From assembly GCF_000234805.1 (NCBI RefSeq), contig NC_016645.1, positions 1,588,391 to 1,652,390 on the forward strand: DNA of 64,000 bases, read 5' to 3'. Origin of the DNA: Pyrobaculum ferrireducens (GTDB taxonomy: Archaea; Thermoproteota; Thermoprotei; Thermoproteales; Thermoproteaceae). Made by a program: the position numbers and the translations under genes. This document shows positions 1 through 8,488 of this stretch, one piece after another (positions within the stretch are counted from its first letter, which is position 1; each line of letters opens with the position of its first letter). The notes beneath the pieces are model-generated. The model saw only the letters and a list, made by a program, of their open reading frames with translations. It searched no databases and was not told the origin of the DNA.

Positions 1-210
1 CACCACGCCGGAGGGTATCTCCAGGGTGTAGATGCCGAGGGCGGGTCTGTACTGCCTTATGAAGTAGACGTAACTACCCGCCACCGGGAGGACGGAGACG
101 ACGTTGGGGAACACCACCCTCTCCACAGCCATGTCCCTCCCGTTGGGGAGCTTCGCTGTGTAGGTCTCCACTACTATGCGCCGGCCGGAGTACGCGACGC
201 GTGCATCCAC
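1..210 (-). CDS. NUDIX hydrolase (ADP-ribose pyrophosphatase-like), partial
   Basis: The gene runs off the left edge; only the first 70 residues are present. The visible part holds the strand-rich N-terminal region of ADP-ribose pyrophosphatase-type NUDIX enzymes, including FIRQYRPALG and LEIPSG, which in this family come just before the Nudix box. The Nudix box itself lies outside the window. Start taken as GTG at 210, because an AT box (TTTAAA near 232-237) sits about 25 bases upstream, as expected for a leaderless archaeal message. The enzyme would hydrolyse nucleoside diphosphate-linked compounds in the cytoplasm; the exact substrate cannot be told. Confidence 0.75.
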   Translation of the reverse strand, partial: MDARVAYSGRRIVVETYTAKLPNGRDMAVERVVFPNVVSVLPVAGSYVYFIRQYRPALGIYTLEIPSGVV

Positions 211-302
211 GTGGCGTGGGGCGGGGACGTTTTTAAATGTTGTAAAAATATATGCTACCTCTCTTAAAATAATTTTTGTAAATAGATAAATCTCCTCCGC
301 GG

Positions 303-1121
303 GTGGGGTCCGTGATTTCGAAGAAGTTGTGGGAGGAGTTTGAAAATGTTAGGTGGGTTCTGGATGAGTTGAGGAGAGCCGCAGATGACTTCTCTTTCCT
401 CTCTAGGTTTAGGACGGGGCTGGAGTTTGTGGAGTGGTTTAAGTCGTTTATATCTCCCATTCTTCAGGTTAACTACAACACGGGGGCGTATTGGATAAGG
501 ACTACCGACTTGAGGGGCGTAGTGTTGTGGACTAGGCAGGGGGCTTGGAACGAGTGGGCCGCTAACTCAGTGCTGTCGAGGGCCTTGACGGACTACCGAG
601 ACTACATCGAGCCCGAGTTTATAGACGTCTTGGCCCACCAGGTGGCTGACGAGGCGCGGCATTTCTACATAAGAGTTAAAATTCTGGAGCTGGCTGGGGA
701 GTCGCTGGCCGGCTTCCAGCCCCTCCCCCAGTGGATGCAGCTATTCGAGTTCCCGCTGAAGTGCGCCGCCGAGAGGCTGGAGAGGCCGTACTTCCAGGTT
801 AAGTTCTCGGGGGCTTTCCAGACAGTGGAGCTGACCGCCACGGTTCAGCACAGGGGGGTTGTGGAGAACGCGCATCTCAACAAGGCGCTGTGGGAGGGCC
901 CCGCCAGGAGGGTCGCCGAGGCGCTGGTGAGGTTCTCCCGGGAGATTGAAGACGACGAGTCTTTTCACTGGTCAATTGCAGAGAGGATCTGGGCGCGGTT
1001 CCTCTCGACGCCTGAGCTGATGTCTGAAGCTCTTAAATGCGCGGTGCCCGCTCTTGAGCTTTCCACAGTGGCGAAGATAGCCCGCATAGAGGCGGCGGAG
1101 AAGGCCCGTGCCGCTGGTTGA
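303..1121 (+). CDS. Ferritin-like diiron-carboxylate protein
   Basis: A soluble, mostly helical protein of about 272 residues. Counting from the GTG at 303, two ExxH motifs are visible, E117-A-R-H120 and E219-S-F-H222. Each is preceded about 30 residues earlier by a candidate ligand, E84 and E188, giving the four-helix E...ExxH/E...ExxH plan of diiron enzymes. GTG at 312 is an alternative start. The next gene is a Rieske ferredoxin overlapping by 14 bases, a pairing also found in bacterial multicomponent diiron oxygenases, so it may receive electrons from that ferredoxin. Whether it is an oxygenase, oxidase or reductase cannot be read from the sequence. Confidence 0.7.
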   Translation: MGSVISKKLWEEFENVRWVLDELRRAADDFSFLSRFRTGLEFVEWFKSFISPILQVNYNTGAYWIRTTDLRGVVLWTRQGAWNEWAANSVLSRALTDYRDYIEPEFIDVLAHQVADEARHFYIRVKILELAGESLAGFQPLPQWMQLFEFPLKCAAERLERPYFQVKFSGAFQTVELTATVQHRGVVENAHLNKALWEGPARRVAEALVRFSREIEDDESFHWSIAERIWARFLSTPELMSEALKCAVPALELSTVAKIARIEAAEKARAAG

Positions 1122-1440
1122 GGCCGCGCGTGTTGAGGAGCTTGTGGAGGGGAGGCCTGTGGTTAGGCACGTATCTGTAGGCGGCAGGCTGGTGTCTATC
1201 ATGCTTGTGAAGCTCGGGGGGCGGGTGTACGCCGCCGAGCCGCTGTGTCCCCACGCCAGGTGGCCGCTCGACGTCTTCGGCACCTTTACAGATAGGGGAG
1301 GCGCAAAGGTTGTATGCAGGATGCACTGGGGGGTGTGGGAGCTGGATACCGGGAGGGGAAGGTTCGCCTCGAAGGAGGCGCCTCGTCTAAAGATCTACGA
1401 GGCAGAGGTTAGGGAGGGCAGGGTTTATCTACGTCTGTGA
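1108..1440 (+). CDS. Rieske [2Fe-2S] ferredoxin
   Basis: A 110-residue soluble Rieske protein. The cluster-binding motif is C47-P-H49 followed, 20 residues after the histidine, by C70-R-M-H73, the CxH...CxxH pattern of two cysteine and two histidine ligands. There is no signal peptide or membrane segment, so it is of the cytoplasmic ferredoxin type and not the bc-complex type. It starts at a GTG inside the end of the diiron gene and its stop overlaps the following ATG, so the three genes are almost certainly cotranscribed. Its likely role is electron delivery to the neighbouring diiron protein. Confidence 0.85.
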   Translation: MPLVEAARVEELVEGRPVVRHVSVGGRLVSIMLVKLGGRVYAAEPLCPHARWPLDVFGTFTDRGGAKVVCRMHWGVWELDTGRGRFASKEAPRLKIYEAEVREGRVYLRL

Positions 1441-3084
1441 TGTATCCCGAGAGGCAGTCCCGGATCCCCGGCGGAGGTTTTTGGTACCGCGACGTGGTTC
1501 ACTTCGGCGAGGAGCCTCTCTACCCGCTAGACGCCTACTTCACGGTTTCTATGATGGACCTGGCCCAGTCCTACTATTACGGCCGCTTCTTCTCCATGCC
1601 GACGTCGTCTGGAAGGGACACTGCGCTGGTGGAGGGGAGGCCGTTTAGAACCTCCTACCCCCCGCGCCCTCTCGACATATCCGAGTTTGAGAGGAGGGCT
1701 AGGCGCTACCTAGAACACTGGGACGAGATATATGAGGAGTGGAAGAGGGACGTGCTGGCGGTTGTGGAGGAGATGCGGTCGCTTGACCTCTCTCTGCCGG
1801 AGGGTGTCGACGGCGGGGGGCGGCCGCCCGCGCCTTTCAGAGTGGTGGAGGGGTGGTTTAGGCTGTACCTCCTGTGGCTGAGGCTCTGGTTTAGACACTA
1901 CGAGCTTCTAATGCTTGGCTACATGGTGTATCAGCTGTTTTATAAATTTGTAAAGACTTTCTTCCCCGATGCCCCAGACCACCACATAGCGGCCATGCTG
2001 GCCGCAGAGGAGCTGGACACCTTAAGGCCTGAGAGGGAGCTGGAGGACCTGGCTAAGCTGGCCAGGGAGCTGGGGATCGCGGACAGGATCGCCTCCTTCG
2101 CCACCGCCGGGGAGATGGAGGAGGCCTTTTCCAAGTCCGGCGATCCGAGGGAGCGTCTCTGGCTGGAGAGGTGGAACGCCGTGAAGTATCCGTGGTTCTA
2201 CGTATCCACGGGGACGGGCTTTCTGCACTGGGAGAGGCGTTGGGTAGACGACCTCGACATACCGTTTAGCTACCTCAAAAGCCTGTTGAAGGAGTCTGGA
2301 GGCGCGCCGCGGCGCGTAGATGGGTTGAAGCTGGCTGAGGGGTACAGCCAGTATCTTCCTGAGGAGCTGAGGGGAGCGTTCCGCATGTATCTAGAGGCGG
2401 CTAGGAGGGCGTATAGGTTTATTGAGGAGCACAGCTTCTACGTGGAGCACCTGGGCTTCACCGTCGGCTACATGAAGATTAGGGAGTTCGGAAGCCTCCT
2501 GGCAAGACTCGGCGTGCTGGACAGCGGCGACGACATTTGGCTACTGACGTGGGGGGAGGTCTTCGAGGCTCTTCTAGACGGCTTAACAGGCTGGTGCAAC
2601 CTCCAGGGCCCCGCGGCAAGCGGCAGATTTAGGCAGAGGGTGGCGGAGAGGAGGCGGCTCATGGAGGATATGCGGCGGACAAGGCCGCCGGACTACATAG
2701 GCGAGGCACCAGAAAAGGTGTCCGACCCCAACCTGGCGATGCTCCACGGGGTGGCGCGGCGGAGCGACGGCGTTTTGAGGGGGGTGCCCGCATCCCCCGG
2801 ACGGGCCAGGGGACCGGTGGTCGTGGTGAGGTCGCCCGCCGATCTTGAAAAGGTTAGGGACGGCGCCGTCTTGGTTGGCCTCGACGTTATCCCCCACGTG
2901 GCTCCCGGCGCTGAGGCGGTCCGCGGCTATTGTCACCGAAAGCGGCGGCTCCCTCTCCCACGCGGCTATATTGGCAAGAGAGGCCGGGAAGCCGGCGGTG
3001 GTGGGGATCCGCGGCGCCACCGAGGTTTTGAGAGACGGGGTTGAGGTGGAGGTGGACGAATACGAGGGGGTGGTTAGGCTATGA
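1440..3084 (+). pseudogene. PEP-utilising mobile-domain protein, frameshifted near the C-terminus
   Basis: A paralogue of the intact 618-residue protein at 5577-7433, sharing the helical N-terminal region (for example HWD.IYE.WK, WN.VKYPWFY, RW.DDL.IPF) and the C-terminal swivelling phosphohistidine domain. The frame opened at 1437/1440 leaves homology after VLV and ends at 3044. Skipping one G of the GG at 2877-2878 restores an alignment without gaps (TLSPTW against NTSPAW) and brings in the catalytic SHAAILARE histidine motif. The restored frame ends at 3084 in an ATGA overlap with the next gene, which supports the reading. It may be a true mutation or a sequencing error. Read as it stands, the product lacks the phosphate-carrying histidine. 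Confidence 0.75.
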
Positions 3085-3845
3085 TAGACGTCCTTGCCCG
3101 CGCAGTGAGGGAGGGCGGCAGAGTTGCGAGAGAGATGTTTCTACGCAACGAGGGGCTTGAGGCGATATTAGACAGGGGAGTCGACGTGACGAGGCGCGCC
3201 GACTTGGCGGTGCAGGAGGCGGTTCTGGAGGTGCTGAGGTCCGAGCTACCCTCCGCCTCTGTGTTGACTGAGGAGAGCGGGTGGGTTAGGTGGGGCTCTG
3301 GGGGCCCCGTGGTGGTGGTAGACCCCCTGGACGGCTCCGGCAACTACGTCCTGGGGATTCCCCACTTCGCCGTCATGGCCGCCGCGGGGGGCCCCGGCTC
3401 TGTGGAGGTGGGGGATATGACCCACGCCGCGGTTTATCTACCCATGCTAGATCTTCTCTTCGCCGCGGACCCCGCGCGTGGGGTTGAGGTAAATGGATCT
3501 AGGTGGCGCCGCGTGGGGCGGGAGGATGTGGTCTTCGTGGAGCTGGGGAGATCATTCACCCTCGAGGCCGTGGACGCGCCACGGAGGCTTGGCTACAAGG
3601 TGAGGAGCTCCGGTTGCGCTGGGTGTTCCATACTAGCCGTGGCGCTGGGGAGGGCGGTGGGCTTTATAGATGTGAGGGGGCGGCTGGGTCCGTGGGACGT
3701 GGCGGCGCCGTTGGTATTCGGCAGGTCTAACCCCAGCTTCTCCTACTGGCTGGCCGGCGGGGCTCTGGGGGAGCGGGGGAGGGTTAAGATAATCGCGGGG
3801 CTAGACGGCTTTGTGGAGAGGGTGAGACAGCTTATCCCTTTATAA
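3081..3845 (+). CDS. Inositol-monophosphatase-family phosphatase
   Basis: A 254-residue Mg-dependent phosphatase of the IMPase/FBPase superfamily. The metal-binding motifs are all present: TEESG near residue 65, DPLDGSGN near 83-90, and GPWDVAAPL near 205. Archaeal members act on inositol-1-phosphate and often also on fructose-1,6-bisphosphate; which applies here is not clear. It overlaps the restored frame of the preceding PEP-mobile gene by ATGA, so it is the last gene of the diiron-Rieske operon, and runs into the convergent HAD gene with a 14-base overlap. A phosphatase in a phosphotransfer operon may recycle or remove an activating phosphate. Confidence 0.85.
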   Translation: MIDVLARAVREGGRVAREMFLRNEGLEAILDRGVDVTRRADLAVQEAVLEVLRSELPSASVLTEESGWVRWGSGGPVVVVDPLDGSGNYVLGIPHFAVMAAAGGPGSVEVGDMTHAAVYLPMLDLLFAADPARGVEVNGSRWRRVGREDVVFVELGRSFTLEAVDAPRRLGYKVRSSGCAGCSILAVALGRAVGFIDVRGRLGPWDVAAPLVFGRSNPSFSYWLAGGALGERGRVKIIAGLDGFVERVRQLIPL

Positions 3846-4623
3846 ATTTGGCCAACTCGTCGACGTGGTTTAGCACTAGATCCACAAGCCCCCTCGGCCA
3901 GCTCTGTTTATCCCCTCTCTTCTCGAAGTTTATAAGCACAGTCTTCATGCCGAGGGACCGCGCGGGCATCATGTCTGCCTCCACGTCGTCGCCCACCATG
4001 ACGGCGTCCTGCGGCATGACTCCGAAGTGGCTCAGCACCTCGATGAAGTGTATTGGGCTGGGCTTGCCCACTACCACCGCCTCTCTCCTCGTCTGGTATT
4101 CAATAGCCGCCACGATGGCGCCGGGAGACATAATGGGCCCCTCCCCGGGCATGTAGTACCACCTCACCTTATTCACCGCAAGGAAGTACGCTCCCGCGTG
4201 CACTGCCCTAACGGCCTTCGTCACCTTGTCGAAGGTTATGCCTCTGTCGTGCCCGACCGCCACCGCCTCGGCGTCACGCCAGTCCTCCACCACCACGTGG
4301 CCGTGGGCCTCTATCTCCTCAGCCAGGCCCCGCTCCCCCAGCACCAGCACATGTGCCTTGCCGAAGATGCGCCTCAGGTGGATGGCGGCGACCCGCGCCG
4401 CGGGCCACACCTCGTCGTAGTCCACGAGGTACCCCAGAGCCCTCATCCGCTCCATATACTCCTTGGTGCTCCAGTTAGAGCCGCTGGCTATGAGGGCGAT
4501 TTTCCTCCCCATTCTTTTCAGCGCCTCCAATACGGCGTGGCCTCCCAGCACCTCAGGATCGTCGAGGATTCTCGTTATAAAAACCCCGTGTACGTCGAAG
4601 GCGAAGAGAGAGGCGTCTATCAC
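3832..4623 (-). CDS. NagD-like HAD-superfamily protein with altered motif I
   Basis: A 263-residue HAD subclass IIA protein (NagD/p-nitrophenylphosphatase type). Motif I is FAFDVHGVF, keeping the nucleophile Asp but with His in place of the second Asp of the usual DxD. Motif II is ALIASGSN, the Lys of motif III is in VVVGKPSP, and motif IV is VMVGDDVEAD. The second Asp is normally the general acid/base, so activity may be changed or lost. It is the second gene of a two-gene operon; its ATG overlaps the stop of the related upstream gene by four bases. Confidence 0.8.
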   Translation of the reverse strand: MIDASLFAFDVHGVFITRILDDPEVLGGHAVLEALKRMGRKIALIASGSNWSTKEYMERMRALGYLVDYDEVWPAARVAAIHLRRIFGKAHVLVLGERGLAEEIEAHGHVVVEDWRDAEAVAVGHDRGITFDKVTKAVRAVHAGAYFLAVNKVRWYYMPGEGPIMSPGAIVAAIEYQTRREAVVVGKPSPIHFIEVLSHFGVMPQDAVMVGDDVEADMMPARSLGMKTVLINFEKRGDKQSWPRGLVDLVLNHVDELAKFIKG

Positions 4624-5387
4624 GGCTCCAGCTCGTCTATGTTAGACAAGACCTGGTCTGGCTGGAAGCCGGACTCCCTCAGCCTTTCGGGGGTCGTGGT
4701 GCCCGTGAGGACGAGAATTGTGTGGAAGCCCATCTTCTGGGCCAGCACCAGGTCCTCCAGGTCATCGCTAATTATGGCGCTCTCCTCGGGGTAGGCCCTG
4801 GCGCGTATCAAGGCATAGGTGTACATTATGCGAGAGGGCTTCCCAGTGTTTATCGGCTTTACACCAGTGGCGTAGGAAAGAGCCATGGCGATGGGGCCTA
4901 TGGAGATCGTCGGCTTCTCCTCTGGTATAAACCTAGACATGCCAGCCGCCACCAGCTTGGCCCCCGACATGATCAACTGCATCGCCTTGTTAAGCTTCTC
5001 GAAAGTCAGCTGTCTGTCAATCCCCACCACCACTATATCAGCGCCGTCCTCCACCACCTGGTGGCCGTACTTAGCCAGCTCCTGCTTAAAGCTGTCAGAC
5101 CCAATTACGTAGAGTTTCGAAGGCCCAAACCTCTTCGCTATGTACTCCCCTGTCACCTGCGCCGACGTTATCACCTGCTCCATACCCACAGGCAGGCCGA
5201 CAGCCGCGAGGTCCTTATACACCTCTTCGGTTAACCTAGGCGCGTTGGACAGGATGAAGTAGCGCGCCCCCCTCTGCCTCATCGCCTCCATAGCCTTTAC
5301 GCCGCCTATTAGCTGGCTCTTCAAGGTCTGCGGGTTTCTCTTTAGTAAAGTACCTTGGACATCTATAAAATATACGCTTGGCTTCAT
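4620..5387 (-). CDS. NagD-like HAD-superfamily protein with altered motif I (paralogue)
   Basis: A 255-residue HAD subclass IIA protein related to the product of 3832-4623. Motif I reads YFIDVQGTL, so the second Asp of DxD is replaced by Gln; motif II is YFILSNAP, and motif IV is AIISDDLED. It leads a two-gene minus-strand operon whose TATA-like box (around 5412-5421) is enclosed by a 7-base dyad. The substrate is unknown. The shared loss of the acid/base residue in both tandem copies is unusual and suggests a conserved departure from ordinary phosphatase chemistry. Confidence 0.8.
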   Translation of the reverse strand: MKPSVYFIDVQGTLLKRNPQTLKSQLIGGVKAMEAMRQRGARYFILSNAPRLTEEVYKDLAAVGLPVGMEQVITSAQVTGEYIAKRFGPSKLYVIGSDSFKQELAKYGHQVVEDGADIVVVGIDRQLTFEKLNKAMQLIMSGAKLVAAGMSRFIPEEKPTISIGPIAMALSYATGVKPINTGKPSRIMYTYALIRARAYPEESAIISDDLEDLVLAQKMGFHTILVLTGTTTPERLRESGFQPDQVLSNIDELEP

Positions 5388-5401
5388 GAGGCTGGTAAAC
5401 T

Positions 5402-5443
5402 AGTCAGCTATACATAAATTTCTAAAATATATATCCGCTGACT
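5402..5443. promoter_or_regulatory. Dyad AGTCAGC-N28-GCTGACT around a promoter
   Basis: Perfect 7-base inverted arms lie at 5402-5408 and 5437-5443. The AT-rich stretch between them contains the likely TATA element of the minus-strand HAD operon, whose start is at 5387. This geometry would suit a dimeric repressor or activator. The plus-strand gene starting at 5577 has its own TATA-like box (CTTAAAAAT, about 5548-5556). Confidence 0.4.
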
Positions 5444-5576
5444 CCCAAAATATTTTTGTAATCTCCAAACTATATTGAACATTCAAAAATTATTTAAATC
5501 AGATATGATATAATTACATACCTTTGATAATTCTAGTTAATAAACGCTTAAAAATGATTTTAATATAGAAGTTGCC

Positions 5577-7433
5577 ATGAGCGAGAAGAGATTTCCCTAT
5601 CCCGATGAAGTAAAACTCCCCGAAGGTATTGACATAGAGACATACAAGCGTATGTATGCCTACTACCGGCTGCCGGCTACTGTTCTGTTTGGAAAAGACG
5701 CGCCCAAGGAGCTAGTCGAGTGGGAGAGGAAGATGTTTTGGTACCAGGATTCGCTTCACCACTACGACGTGATGTACCCACTAGACGACATACACCCCGC
5801 GACGTGGGAGATAGCGCTCTCCACCTATAACTCCAGGATTTTCGTCGTGCCGCCCGCCAACGGCATACCTCACAGGCTGGTCAACGGCTACCTCTTCATA
5901 TCCTTCGTGCCGGTGCTCGACGAAAAGGAGATACAGAAGCGTCTCGAGCACTTCCAGAAGAGGGCGGGCTACTACTACCAGAACTGGAACGACATTTACG
6001 AGAAGAACTGGAAGCCGGAGGCCGAGAAGATAGTCAAGGAGATGGAGTCGCTGGAGTTTAGAGATCTCCCAGAGTTTGAGGACGAGTCGGTGGTGTTTGG
6101 GAGAAAGGGGTACTCGCCCTCCGCCTACCACCTCGTTGACAACTGGCTGAGGCTGGTGATGCTTCACCAAAGGCTGTGGTGGAAACACTTCGAGATGCTG
6201 AACCTCGGCTACGCCGCCTACCTGCTCTTCTACCAATTCATGAAGCAGAAGTTCCCAGACATCCCCGACCAGCACATCGCGTTGATGGTGGCGGGCATCG
6301 ACGTTATCTTGTTTAAGCCAGATATGGAGCTTAGGCGCCTGGCTAAGCTAGCGGTGGAGCTGGGCGTGGCTGATAGAATTCTGTCCTTCGCCACGGCGGA
6401 GCAGATGGAGGCCGAGTTATCCAGAAGTAAAAACCCCAACGAGCAGAAGTGGTTTAATGAGTGGAACTCTGTGAAGTACCCATGGTTCTACTACACCACC
6501 GGCATAGGCTTCTACCACCACGAGCCTAGGTGGATCGACGACCTCAACATACCCTTCAACTTCTTAAAAGACTACATTAGTAAGGTCAAGAGGGGAGAGT
6601 CTCTTGAAACAGCTACCGAGCGTTTGAGAAAGCAGAGGGACGAAATCGCCGCTAGGTACAGAGAGTTGCTGAGCGAGGAGGATAGGAAGGTCTTCGACCA
6701 GTATCTACAGATTGCCAAAACGGTGTTTCCCTACGTAGAGGAGCACAACTTCTACGTGGAGCACTGGGGCCACACGGTGTTTTACAACAAGATCAAGGAG
6801 GTGGGCAGAATACTGGCTAAACACGGCTTCATCGAAAAGGCGGAGGATATCTTCTACATGAACTGGTGGGAGATCTACCTGGCTCTTCTAGACCTCGTGG
6901 CGAGCTGGGCAGTGGTGATGCCTCCAGTGGGTAAGTACTACTGGCCAAAGGAGATAGCTAGGAGAAAGGAAATACTGGCTAAGCTGAAGGAGTACAAGCC
7001 GCCTCCTGCCCTTGGGAGGCCTCCGGAGGTTGTGACAGAGCCCTTCACGGTGATGCTGTGGGGTGTGACTAGGGAGAGGATCGAGGACTGGCTGGGCACC
7101 GCGGCGGCTGGCAAGGTGATAAAGGGCTTCCCCGCCTCTCCCGGCGTCGTGGAGGGGAGGGCCGTGGTTGTTAAGTCTGTGGAGGAGCTGGGCAAGGTGA
7201 AGGAGGGGGACATATTGGTGTGTCCCAACACGTCGCCTGCGTGGGGGCCGGTTTTCGCAAAGGTGAAGGCCGTGGTGTCTGACATAGGCGGGTTGATGGC
7301 GCACGCCGCGATTGTCGCGAGGGAGTACGGCGTGCCCGCCGTGGTGGGGACCGGCAACGCGTCGCGGATAATTAAAGACGGGCAGAAGATTAGGGTAGAC
7401 GGCTTCAAAGGCGTGGTGGAGATACTGGAATGA
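5577..7433 (+). CDS. PEP-synthase-like catalytic subunit (phenylphosphate synthase alpha-like)
   Basis: A 618-residue protein. Residues 1 to about 500 are a helical region shared with the gene at 1440; the C-terminus is the swivelling PEP-utiliser domain with the phosphohistidine motif GGLMAHAAIVARE (H576). It overlaps by ATGA the next gene, which encodes the ATP-grasp half. A split enzyme with a roughly 70-kDa His-domain subunit and a roughly 40-kDa ATP-binding subunit is the layout of phenylphosphate synthase of Thauera aromatica, which activates phenol by phosphorylation. The assignment to that family is inference; another acceptor is possible. A TATA box lies about 25 bases before the ATG. 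Confidence 0.75.
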   Translation: MSEKRFPYPDEVKLPEGIDIETYKRMYAYYRLPATVLFGKDAPKELVEWERKMFWYQDSLHHYDVMYPLDDIHPATWEIALSTYNSRIFVVPPANGIPHRLVNGYLFISFVPVLDEKEIQKRLEHFQKRAGYYYQNWNDIYEKNWKPEAEKIVKEMESLEFRDLPEFEDESVVFGRKGYSPSAYHLVDNWLRLVMLHQRLWWKHFEMLNLGYAAYLLFYQFMKQKFPDIPDQHIALMVAGIDVILFKPDMELRRLAKLAVELGVADRILSFATAEQMEAELSRSKNPNEQKWFNEWNSVKYPWFYYTTGIGFYHHEPRWIDDLNIPFNFLKDYISKVKRGESLETATERLRKQRDEIAARYRELLSEEDRKVFDQYLQIAKTVFPYVEEHNFYVEHWGHTVFYNKIKEVGRILAKHGFIEKAEDIFYMNWWEIYLALLDLVASWAVVMPPVGKYYWPKEIARRKEILAKLKEYKPPPALGRPPEVVTEPFTVMLWGVTRERIEDWLGTAAAGKVIKGFPASPGVVEGRAVVVKSVEELGKVKEGDILVCPNTSPAWGPVFAKVKAVVSDIGGLMAHAAIVAREYGVPAVVGTGNASRIIKDGQKIRVDGFKGVVEILE

Positions 7434-8434
7434 TTATTGTACCCATCTCCTCGCTGAAGAAATCCGACATTTTACTCGCCGGGGGGAAGGGCGCTTCTCT
7501 AGGTGAGCTTGTCCAGGCCGGCGCCAGGGTGCCGCCTGGCTACGTAGTCACCAGCATAGCCTACAAGAACTTCCTAGAGTACAACGGAATTGACAAGCTC
7601 GTGGCGAGGCTGGAGAGGCGAGACGGCGACCCCTACGCCCTCGCCGCTAGGATCAGGTCTGCGATTTTGGAGGGCGAGATGCCGGGCGACTTGTCCCGCG
7701 AGCTTGATAAAGTCAGCAATGAATTTATGAGAGACTTCCTAGCCGTTAGGTCAAGCGCCACCTACGAAGACTCGCCTGAGTTCAGCTTCGCAGGAATTCA
7801 CGAGACGTATCTCGGCGTGAGGGGGGCCGACGTGGAGAGCTACGTGAGGAGGGTTTGGGCTAGCAACTTCGAGGATAGGGCCGTGGCGTATAAGCTTGAC
7901 AACAAAATCCCGCCCTCTAAGGTGCTTATGGCTGTGGTGGTGCAGAGGCTCGTGAACCCCAAGGCGGCGGGGGTCGCCTTCACCCTCGACCCCAGAAATG
8001 GCGACAGGTCGGTGGTGGTTGTGGAGTCCAGCTGGGGCCTGGGGGAGTCTGTGGTGGCTGGGGAGGTGAATCCAGATAGGTACGTGGTGAGTAAGATAAC
8101 GGAGGAGGTTTTGAAGAGGGAGATCTCCAACGGGAAAAACACCATGTACGTCTTGGAGGGGGGGAAGGTGGTTCATAAAGAGGTCCCGCCTGAGCTGGCG
8201 GCGGCCTCCTCGCTTGAGGATGGGGAGGTTGTGGAGGTGGCTAGGCAGGCGGTTATGCTTGAGAAGTACTTTGGACACCCGGTGGATGTGGAGTGGGCTA
8301 TTGAGAGGGATGTCTATATTCTCCAGAGCCGCCCCGAGACTGTGTGGAGCAGGAGGAAGACAAGCGGCGAGTGGCACAGCACGGGCGACTTGTTGAAAGA
8401 CATTGCGTATAATCTACTTTCATTTAAATTGTAA
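7430..8434 (+). CDS. PEP/pyruvate-dikinase-type ATP-grasp subunit (phenylphosphate synthase beta-like)
   Basis: A 334-residue stand-alone N-terminal domain of PEP synthase/pyruvate phosphate dikinase. Visible motifs are GGKGASLGE near residue 18, FLAVRSSATYED with the downstream SFAG near 102-120, the metal-site segment PVDVEWA near 283, and LQSRPET near 295. It has no swivelling His domain and no PEP/pyruvate-binding domain; the His domain is supplied by the preceding gene. ATP would phosphorylate the histidine of the partner, which passes the phosphate to an acceptor. The two genes overlap by ATGA and must be cotranscribed. Confidence 0.85.
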   Translation: MIIVPISSLKKSDILLAGGKGASLGELVQAGARVPPGYVVTSIAYKNFLEYNGIDKLVARLERRDGDPYALAARIRSAILEGEMPGDLSRELDKVSNEFMRDFLAVRSSATYEDSPEFSFAGIHETYLGVRGADVESYVRRVWASNFEDRAVAYKLDNKIPPSKVLMAVVVQRLVNPKAAGVAFTLDPRNGDRSVVVVESSWGLGESVVAGEVNPDRYVVSKITEEVLKREISNGKNTMYVLEGGKVVHKEVPPELAAASSLEDGEVVEVARQAVMLEKYFGHPVDVEWAIERDVYILQSRPETVWSRRKTSGEWHSTGDLLKDIAYNLLSFKL

Positions 8435-8488
8435 GCCTTCTCAAATATATAACATGTTAATTTTTAAATTCTCCCATTGGCAGTTCTT

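Noticed and set aside
2845-3084. Independent small gene for the swivelling His domain
   Set aside because: There is no promoter or ribosome site, and the segment aligns as the direct continuation of the upstream gene after one base shift.
4027-4794. Long plus-strand ORF opposite the HAD genes
   Set aside because: It is His- and Arg-rich, as expected from the complement of GC-rich codons, and covers parts of two real genes on the minus strand.
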